Assembly (NCBI GenBank): GCA_012729225.1
Contig: JAAYDO010000121.1
Coordinates: 1-40,761 of the forward strand
Source: Bacteroidales bacterium
GTDB taxonomy: Bacteria > Bacteroidota > Bacteroidia > Bacteroidales > Bacteroidaceae
DNA: 40,761 nt
Reading direction: 5' to 3'
Shown: positions 8,155-14,716 of the stretch, in pieces
Layout: each line of letters opens with the position of its first letter
How positions within the stretch are numbered: position 1 is the first letter of the stretch
Made by a program: the position numbers and the translations under genes
Notes under the pieces: generated by a model
The model's database searches: none
The model's input: the letters and a program-made list of their open reading frames with translations, nothing else
What the model was told of the DNA's origin: nothing

Positions 8155-9486
8155 TTATTCCCCCAAATTGGTGTCATTTTGTCCATTGCCAATGATATTG
8201 TCAATGGCAATCGAGAGCAGTATCTCCCTATTAGTGCCATATTCGCCCAGATAAAGATAGGCATATTCGTCCACCTCTATGGAAGGGGATATAGAATTGT
8301 AATCGTAGTTGCCTTCTCCATCAGCCACATAAGCCACCGCAGGGAAAAGACGAACATGATGCTGATGCCCTATCTCTTGAGTCATCACGTTCTGTCCTTT
8401 GGTGGCTGTACCAATCAAGATGACATTTTCTTCACCCATAGAACACTGGAGTGAATGGATGAGCCATTCGGCTGCTCCCTGAGTATAGGGGCTGGTGAGG
8501 ATATAGATGCGAGAAAGTCCGAGATTGGGAAGTGATAGGTTGTAGGGCACAGACAGGTTGTTGCCCTTGTAACGTTCATTCCAATAGGTCTTGGCAAAAG
8601 TGGAATGGAGAGCAGCAGGAGTAACCACATGGCTGGCCAGACGCTGAGCCATGTTGAGCGTGCCATAGTTGCAGAGACGGAGGTCGAGCACCATCTCATC
8701 AACTGCAGCATCTTTCATCTGCTGCATCATCTGCTCGAGTTGATCCTGATAGACTGTGAGGGATGTGCTGCGATCATTCTTCTCCACAGGATATTCCAAC
8801 AGGCGGTTACACATGAGATAGCCCACTTTCTTGCTGCCTGCCACATTATATATAGTAGAAACAGGAAAGGCTTTATCCTCGACATATTCAGAAGCCTCTA
8901 TCTCCACCTCCACCGTATCTTTCCACACATAAGAGCCATCCTCCTCGTTCACAGAGATGTGGCGCACCTCCAACTGGCGAGCACCTCCTGTCTGCAAGCG
9001 AGACAGATTGTTGGAAGCAATCCTATAGCCATTGTAGGCACAAATATAGTCATTGCGCAAAAGACCCGCTCGGTCGGCAGGACTGCCTGGATAGACCGTG
9101 AGCACACGCAAGACGGACCTTGTGGTCTGTCCTGTGGGGTCTGTCATCATGGTGAAATCAAATCCATAGCTATTGACATGGCTGAAGTAGCCACGCTGGT
9201 GCTTGTCTTGAGAAATCGTGTCAATCTCCACATAAGACCAAGAGTCGGAATGACGACTCTTAGCAGTCATAATCCCCATGAACTCAGAAGGCTGAGAGAA
9301 GAAATTCTTCCACGTAGGATTAAAATCAGCAAGCGAATCACCCCACAGATATTTGTCCCGCATCTGCTCCAGTGCCCAATGATTGTGCTGTGTCTTTTCC
9401 TCATACTCCCAAGTACGGTCTTCACCACATGAGAGAAGAATCAAAACAGAGGATATAATAAATATATGTGTTAAAAAACTCTTCAT
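8155..9486 (-). CDS. S41-family (C-terminal processing peptidase-like) lipoprotein, probably inactive
   Basis: A 443-residue lipoprotein (lipobox LLSC, Cys20) with an S41 layout: helical N-part (30-70), PDZ-like domain (about 105-180, PGSPADRAGLLRNDYI), and an S41 core (about 220-420). In active relatives the nucleophile lies in a TASASE-type motif after the LTS strand; here the motif is YILTSPYTQGAAE, so the serine position is Gly337. The region of the base lysine is kept (GTATKG, Lys363). It is probably a non-proteolytic peptide-binding protein, although use of another residue cannot be excluded. The start at 9486 is chosen because an upstream in-frame ATG at 9516 lies inside the -7 box. 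clpB follows on the same strand. Confidence 0.82.
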   Translation of the reverse strand: MKSFLTHIFIISSVLILLSCGEDRTWEYEEKTQHNHWALEQMRDKYLWGDSLADFNPTWKNFFSQPSEFMGIMTAKSRHSDSWSYVEIDTISQDKHQRGYFSHVNSYGFDFTMMTDPTGQTTRSVLRVLTVYPGSPADRAGLLRNDYICAYNGYRIASNNLSRLQTGGARQLEVRHISVNEEDGSYVWKDTVEVEIEASEYVEDKAFPVSTIYNVAGSKKVGYLMCNRLLEYPVEKNDRSTSLTVYQDQLEQMMQQMKDAAVDEMVLDLRLCNYGTLNMAQRLASHVVTPAALHSTFAKTYWNERYKGNNLSVPYNLSLPNLGLSRIYILTSPYTQGAAEWLIHSLQCSMGEENVILIGTATKGQNVMTQEIGHQHHVRLFPAVAYVADGEGNYDYNSISPSIEVDEYAYLYLGEYGTNREILLSIAIDNIIGNGQNDTNLGE

Positions 9487-9513
9487 TTTCAGAAATATTC
9501 GCAAATGTGCTTG

Positions 9514-9521
9514 CAAAGTTA
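9514..9521 (-). promoter_or_regulatory. -7 box for S41 gene
   Basis: TAACTTTG on the minus strand; the -33 is only TTGC-like. On the opposite strand TATCTTCG (9535-9542) is a weaker -7 candidate for the divergent lipoprotein gene at 9609. Confidence 0.5.
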
Positions 9522-9608
9522 AGAAAAAACTCGCTATCTTCGCAATGGATTAGTGAACATTCTATTTTTTTAATATTATTCTTTGTTAAACATTCAAGTT
9601 AAGGCAAA

Positions 9609-10220
9609 ATGAAAAAGATTTTCTATGCGATTGCAATTCTTGCTACTGTCACTTTCACTGCATGTGATGGTACTGCCAAAGGTGGCGACAACACTGATTC
9701 TATCAATGCTGACTCTATAGTGATTGGCTCTATCGAGGAAGTAGAGGCTGATGCTGATGCGACTATCTCTGCCCTCACCACTGCTGTGAATGAGCAGAAT
9801 GCAGAAGAGACACAAACTCTTTTAGAGAAAGCCCAGAACTACATCGCCATGCTTCAGAAGGCTGGCAAGATTCAGGAGGCGAAGGTGTATATCTCTAAGA
9901 TTCAGCAGTTCATCACTGAGAACAAGCAGAATATTGCACAATTCACATCGGGCAACGAGACCATCTCTTCCCTCGTGAGTGCGGTAGAGGCTATTCCTGT
10001 TGATGCAGGTGTGTTGGTAGAAGACACCAAAGATGCTGTGGTAGGTGCCGCCAGCGATGTGGCTAACCAGGCTCAAGAGTCTGTTCAGGAGAAAGCCAAC
10101 GAAGTGAAGAATGCTGCCAATGACGCTGCCAACAAAGCGGTGGACGATGCCAAGCAGAAGACAAGCAAGGGTATTGACGACGCTGCCAACGCAGTGAAGG
10201 GCACACTCGGGCTTCAGTAA
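9609..10220 (+). CDS. Helical, alanine-rich lipoprotein
   Basis: A 203-residue predicted lipoprotein (signal MKKIFYAIAILATVTFTAC, Cys19) with a short acidic linker, then almost continuous helix. Residues about 45-110 form a QN-containing helical repeat region, and about 130-200 is an alanine-rich amphipathic stretch (VANQAQESVQEKANEVKNAA, DAANKAVDDAKQKT) that resembles apolipoprotein or LEA-type 11-mer repeats. No enzymatic motif is present and I recognise no named family. It probably sits on the periplasmic side of the outer or inner membrane. It is monocistronic, with a divergent weak promoter and a strong terminator at 10274. A stress-protective or structural role is a guess from composition only. 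Confidence 0.75.
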   Translation: MKKIFYAIAILATVTFTACDGTAKGGDNTDSINADSIVIGSIEEVEADADATISALTTAVNEQNAEETQTLLEKAQNYIAMLQKAGKIQEAKVYISKIQQFITENKQNIAQFTSGNETISSLVSAVEAIPVDAGVLVEDTKDAVVGAASDVANQAQESVQEKANEVKNAANDAANKAVDDAKQKTSKGIDDAANAVKGTLGLQ

Positions 10221-10273
10221 TCAGAAGTAACACAAATCATGAGAACGTGAGTTCTACAAATTCTGAATTAAGC

Positions 10274-10315
10274 AAACCGCGCATCAGCCGTTCTTTGTAG
10301 GCTGATGCGCGGTTT
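10274..10315 (+). terminator. Terminator of helical lipoprotein gene
   Basis: A perfect 16-bp stem (10274-10289 with 10300-10315, core ACCGCGCATCAGCC) with a 10-nt loop, followed by CTTTTG. Confidence 0.85.
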
Positions 10316-10828
10316 CTTTTGTAAGCATACACCGGTTCGGAATAAAAATCATCTATTTAGCCAAACGTAAGTTTCTTCTGTCAAACAAACATCATTCACA
10401 CGTGCAAACTCCATCCTGTCATCAAAAGGCACTTGCCTATTCACGTCCAACTGACATGAAATAAAAATGACGACGAATCCTTTTACAAAAAACTCTCCCC
10501 ATGCTTCCGTGAGCCTTCGAGATGCTTTCGAGATGCCTTCGAGACGAGTCTTAGATAATTCCAACACCTTTTTCATTGGTGGCATGAAGGGAGGTGAGGG
10601 CGAACAGGGAAAATGGTCAGATGCGGGCATTCCATGCCAGAAATATCTATTTTGTGATTTTAGGGAAATGTGAATTTCATGAATTGATCACCATGACATA
10701 TCCATGAGTGAGAAATCTGACGCTTGACGAGAGGCATCAGAAACTATCTAATACCGAATTGGCATAAGCATGCAACATGCCCATGTATCTTTCACTGGAA
10801 CAGGAAAAGTTTCTTTCCCCCAAAAGAA
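10316..10828. other. Convergent intergenic region with period-11 array
   Basis: About 510 bp between the end of the helical lipoprotein gene and the end of the MFS operon. The only clear structure is the 11-bp array at 10503-10546. The short open frames here show no recognisable protein. Confidence 0.6.
10503..10546. repeat. 11-bp tandem repeat array, locus D
   Basis: Four consecutive units; three are exact 11-mers CCTTCGAGATG, CTTTCGAGATG and CCTTCGAGACG (from 10514, 10525 and 10536). On the minus strand the units read CATCTCGAAGG, which resembles the CACTCGAAGCAT half of the 22-bp repeats at locus B. It lies between convergent genes, like loci A-C. Relationship to the 22-bp family is an inference. 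Confidence 0.7.
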
Positions 10829-12127
10829 CTACTCCCTATGATCCTCTATCTTGACGAATGCAGTGACAGCAAAAGTGACAAGGCAGAACGCCATCACAAT
10901 CCAGAAGAAGTTCTGATAGCCAATATTCTCGGAAATGAGACCAGACACCATGCCCGGAATCATCACGCCACCCAGATACTGCCCAGCCGTACAGATAGAG
11001 AAAACGGCAGTGGAACGTTCACCGCGGGAGAAGGTGACAAGGTATAGTGTGTAGGCTGCAAAACCAAGACCATAGCCTATCTGTTCAATGCAGATACAAG
11101 TGCCTATGAGCCAGAGGTTTTCTGTGTGGAAATAACTGAGATAGACATATACGATGTCGGGCAAGGTGATGCAAAGCACCAATGGCCATAGACATTTCTT
11201 CAAGCCCCACTTAGACACAGCCCATCCGCCAATGATGCCACCCAAAAGAAGACCTATCACACCCAGTGTGCCATAGATGAGACCAAAATCAACATCGGTC
11301 ATGGCAAGACCGCCGTCAGCCTCACTGCGCTTGAGAAAGAGAGGCACTATCTTGGTGAGCAATCCCTCGGGCAAACGGAAAAGAAGGATGAAGCAAAGGG
11401 CTGAGATAAGGTGAGGTTTGGTGACAAAGACCTTGAGCGTGCGCATGAACTCACGCATCTGCTCAACAAAATTGAAACGGTCGTGCACACAGGTCTCCAC
11501 TTTCGGAAGAATGAAAGCATGATAGAGTCCTAAAAGAACCATGAGAATGCCCAAGATGCAGAAGACAACCATCCACGAGACGGTAATTGATCGAAAGGCT
11601 TCGCCCAATCCACCATTCTGCATGAAACCTGCCAACAGGACAAGTCCTCCCTGACCAATGACCATACCCACACGGTAGAAGGTGTTGCGCACACCCACAT
11701 AGAACTCCTGTTCCTTGTCGGAAAGACCAATAATATAGAAGCCATCGGCTGATATGTCGTGAGTGGCACTGGCAAAGGCTATGACCATGAAGATGGCCAA
11801 TACGCCCTGAAGCCAAAAAGAGGTTGGAAGCGTGAATGCCACCATTGCAAGGGTCACACCCATGAGAAACTGCATTGTGACAATCCACCAACGCTTGGTC
11901 TTAAGATTATCCACAATAGGACTCCATACGGGCTTGACTACCCAAGGAAGAGACAACCATCCCGTGTAGAGCGTAATCTGCCCATCAGTCAGTCCCAATT
12001 CCTGAAACATGATGACTGAGATGAGCATAACAGCTGAGAAAGGCAAGGACTCACCCAAATAGAGGCTGGGTATCCAAGCATAGGCTTTTGTGGCAGACCT
12101 ATGTTCCTGCACTGGCAAGTTGTTCAT
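10829..12127 (-). CDS. MFS transporter, AmpG-like (PAT family)
   Basis: A 432-residue inner-membrane protein with about 12 transmembrane helices. The N-terminus (WIPSLYLGESLPFSAVMLIS, GWLSLPWVVKPVWSPIVDNL) is typical of the AmpG/PAT branch of the major facilitator superfamily, whose best-known member imports anhydro-muropeptides for wall recycling. It is the last gene of a four-gene minus-strand operon and overlaps the end of the preceding MFS paralogue by 29 bp. The company of a SpoIID-like protein and a sugar-nucleotide-type enzyme fits a cell-wall sugar substrate, but substrate assignment is an inference. Confidence 0.85.
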   Translation of the reverse strand: MNNLPVQEHRSATKAYAWIPSLYLGESLPFSAVMLISVIMFQELGLTDGQITLYTGWLSLPWVVKPVWSPIVDNLKTKRWWIVTMQFLMGVTLAMVAFTLPTSFWLQGVLAIFMVIAFASATHDISADGFYIIGLSDKEQEFYVGVRNTFYRVGMVIGQGGLVLLAGFMQNGGLGEAFRSITVSWMVVFCILGILMVLLGLYHAFILPKVETCVHDRFNFVEQMREFMRTLKVFVTKPHLISALCFILLFRLPEGLLTKIVPLFLKRSEADGGLAMTDVDFGLIYGTLGVIGLLLGGIIGGWAVSKWGLKKCLWPLVLCITLPDIVYVYLSYFHTENLWLIGTCICIEQIGYGLGFAAYTLYLVTFSRGERSTAVFSICTAGQYLGGVMIPGMVSGLISENIGYQNFFWIVMAFCLVTFAVTAFVKIEDHRE

Positions 12128-13394
12128 TGAGTATTGTTTTTGTATGATATATTTTTAGTATAAGCCATGAGAGAGGGGCAAGACACGAGCATGCCACAAA
12201 GAAGAGTTGATAGCCTAACACCGAAGAAAGCCAGCCCGAAAGAGCCATAGGAACAATCATCAGGCTATTCACCAAGGGGACATACAGGAAGTTGGTCGTG
12301 TTGCGATAGCGTTGTCCTGAGATGAAAGTGACAAAGGAACGACATACATTTAGCCCAAAGCCAAAACAGAACTGGGCAAAGAAAGTGACCATGCAAAGCA
12401 AGAAAAGGTTGTCCACCTGAGGATGTTGCGACATGAGCATATAAGAAAAGGGAGAGAGCGTCAGTACAATGGCTGTAGGCCAAAACATCTTCACAAAGCC
12501 ATGCTTTTTGGTCAAAGCATGCCCGAGCGCTATACCAATAGAGAAAGCCAGCACACCTATCGTGCCTTGAGCAAAACCCACGTCCTGCACGGAGCATCCC
12601 AGCCCACCCTTATCCACTTCGGCAAAGAGGAAGAACACCCTTGTATTGAACATCAAAGCCTGTGGCAACAAGAGAAAGAAAAGACTGATGAGCACAGGCA
12701 TCACATGATGCTTCTCTCTGAAACGAGCGAAAGAGGATATTTCATGCTTCACGGTAGAAGCAAAACTCTCATGATAATAATGGTGAGAAACATGAAGCGG
12801 ATGAAGGGTGAAGAAGTTGAGGGCAAAGAGCGCAAGAAAAACACCTGCCACCAATGAACTCTCCATCGCCCATGCTTTCTGATAACTGCGGAAGAAAACC
12901 TCGAAGAAGCCTGCTATGATGATGAGCACGCCATAGGTGACGACGAGAGTGCTCTGAGAGGCAAGCATCTTGGTGTTGGTGAAGAGCCTCTGCTCACGAG
13001 GATAAAGCATACGACTATAGTACATGCGCGAGAGCAACTCATGCCAAGCGCACAAGCATGACAGTACAAACATGAAGACGAAGAGCAACCAAACTGACGC
13101 TGCTGACTGAAGAATATAGATTGCCACTCCCATCAAGCAGAGGAATATCAGCAACTCTGACAGATGAAGATAACGCTTGTAAGCACCTGCCCCCTTCACC
13201 TTGCTATGCACATAAGACTTGGTCACCCAAGGCAGAAAGAGCAACCCGCTATAGAATGCTGCCCACGAATCGTTGGCACCAAATTGCAGAAACATAATTA
13301 AGGACACAAACATCACGACAGCCGAAGGAATCTCTTCAGCAGCACAAAGGACCGGAATCCAAAGCCAAGGGTTATGCGTCTTATTTGTTTTCAT
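12099..13394 (-). CDS. Divergent AmpG-like MFS protein
   Basis: A 431-residue protein with about 12 predicted transmembrane helices, related to the adjacent AmpG-like transporter: compare WLWIPVLCAAEEIPSAVVMF with WIPSLYLGESLPFSAVML, and FLPWVTKSYVHSKVKG with SLPWVVKPVWSPIVDN. The proline-serine-proline loop that follows helix 2 in AmpG-like proteins is changed, and several charged loop positions differ, so it may carry a different substrate, or serve as a non-transporting partner of its neighbour. Its stop overlaps the neighbour's start by 29 bp, indicating translational coupling. It sits 71 bp after the SpoIID-like gene in the same operon. Confidence 0.78.
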   Translation of the reverse strand: MKTNKTHNPWLWIPVLCAAEEIPSAVVMFVSLIMFLQFGANDSWAAFYSGLLFLPWVTKSYVHSKVKGAGAYKRYLHLSELLIFLCLMGVAIYILQSAASVWLLFVFMFVLSCLCAWHELLSRMYYSRMLYPREQRLFTNTKMLASQSTLVVTYGVLIIIAGFFEVFFRSYQKAWAMESSLVAGVFLALFALNFFTLHPLHVSHHYYHESFASTVKHEISSFARFREKHHVMPVLISLFFLLLPQALMFNTRVFFLFAEVDKGGLGCSVQDVGFAQGTIGVLAFSIGIALGHALTKKHGFVKMFWPTAIVLTLSPFSYMLMSQHPQVDNLFLLCMVTFFAQFCFGFGLNVCRSFVTFISGQRYRNTTNFLYVPLVNSLMIVPMALSGWLSSVLGYQLFFVACSCLAPLSWLILKIYHTKTILNEQLASAGT

Positions 13395-13465
13395 GTTTTA
13401 ATGTTTAGCAACTTGATCACACCGTGAGTGTGGAAGAGAAAGAAGACAGAAAGATACCACTTTCC

Positions 13466-14716
13466 CTATTTCTCATTTATCAGTTCTTCTATGGTCATCA
13501 GATGGGAGTTGGGATAATAGAACGAAAGGATGTCACGATAAGGAATGCCTTGATCACCCATCACTGCTGCACCTATCTGGCAGAGTCCCACGCCATGCCC
13601 CCATCCTTTGCCATGCAAAGTGAAGCCATCAGCAGTCTTTTCAACCGTGAAGGCAGAAGAATAGAGATGTGACTCACTGAGCCACTTGCGTATCTCCAGT
13701 TCCTTGCCCACCGTAATTGTGCTCTTCTCCCCCACTATCTTGAGCATGATAATACGGTCGGACAGTCCACGCTCCACAGGAATAAGATTGATGATACGAC
13801 CGAAGTCTATGCCTGACTTGCGATGAATGAGTTCTGCCAACTCATCAGAAGTGTAGTGAACAGTCCAATGATAGAAGTCCACCGTCTCCTGATCGTAGTT
13901 ATTGAGCACCTGAGAGAGAATGCGGCTATCACTTGTATGGCAATAAGGGTCAGGCTTTGCCACAAGATAAGGATGAGACACTTTTTCCCAACACGACTCA
14001 AACACCTCGGTCATGCCACCGCAACACTTCGAGAAGCGAGCATCACAAAGCCGACCATCATAGGTGAGCACCTGTCCCCATGTAGCCTCAATGGCTTTGA
14101 CCACTTGAGGATTGGACTGGCGGGTGATGCCCTGATAACGCTGGCAATGGTCATCGGCACACACATCAAAACGGGTGTGAGCCTCACTGTCATACCAACG
14201 AATGACGCTGCTCTCCCCCAGCTGCTCATGAAAAGCCTCTCTACGAGCAGACATCTGCTGACGATGATTCATCATGACCAACAGCCAACTGCGAGAGATG
14301 ACAGCATGTGCCTTCAGGAGTTCGAGAGAGGCATTGGCACTCATCTCACTGCTGATGACACTGGTGAGATAGGTCTCCACAGGCACCACATTGATAGCAC
14401 GCACCATTCCTTCCTCATTGGTGAGGAGAAGAGCACCACAGAAAGTCTGCTCCTCTTCGCGTTCCCAATGAAAGCCTATACCTATCTTCACCTTCTTAAG
14501 AGTGAAAGAAGCTTGACCATCTTGAGGGACAAAGAGTCGCTCTTGGCTGGATGGAGAGAAGATATGATCACCTTCATAAGGCTGGCCATCAAGCAGATAA
14601 GTGGAATGAAACACCACGTGAAGACTGGCTGACTTCACAATGCCAACCATCACATCCTTCTTCTGATCGTGAACTGAGTTGGTATTCATTACTATATGAT
14701 GGGAATCAATTACCAT
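13466..14716 (-). CDS. SpoIID/LytB-domain protein without signal peptide
   Basis: A 416-residue protein with the SpoIID core. VETYLTSVISSEM followed by LELLKAHAVISRSWL (about 113-146) is the hallmark motif, and Glu124 corresponds to the catalytic glutamate of SpoIID lytic transglycosylases, which cleave peptide-free glycan. GKGWGHGVGLCQIGA near residue 380 is the second signature. Cysteines cluster around 186-242. No signal peptide or membrane anchor is visible, which is unexpected for a wall-cleaving enzyme, so it may act on imported glycan fragments in the cytoplasm. The first ATG (14716) overlaps the previous gene's stop (ATGGTAATTGA); an ATG at 14689 is an alternative. It lies between the GT-DUF4922 gene and two MFS genes, probably one pathway. 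Confidence 0.85.
   Translation of the reverse strand: MVIDSHHIVMNTNSVHDQKKDVMVGIVKSASLHVVFHSTYLLDGQPYEGDHIFSPSSQERLFVPQDGQASFTLKKVKIGIGFHWEREEEQTFCGALLLTNEEGMVRAINVVPVETYLTSVISSEMSANASLELLKAHAVISRSWLLVMMNHRQQMSARREAFHEQLGESSVIRWYDSEAHTRFDVCADDHCQRYQGITRQSNPQVVKAIEATWGQVLTYDGRLCDARFSKCCGGMTEVFESCWEKVSHPYLVAKPDPYCHTSDSRILSQVLNNYDQETVDFYHWTVHYTSDELAELIHRKSGIDFGRIINLIPVERGLSDRIIMLKIVGEKSTITVGKELEIRKWLSESHLYSSAFTVEKTADGFTLHGKGWGHGVGLCQIGAAVMGDQGIPYRDILSFYYPNSHLMTIEELINEK

Noticed and set aside
8605-9432. 275-codon open frame antisense to the S41 gene
   Set aside because: It has no recognisable motif, and the minus-strand gene has clear lipobox, PDZ and S41 features.
9487-9516. Upstream ATG for the S41 protein
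   Set aside because: It lies inside the -7 box and would precede the signal peptide with an unlikely tail.
10467-10673. 68-codon frame in the 10.5-kb intergenic region
   Set aside because: It spans the 11-bp repeat array and shows no protein-like features or promoter.
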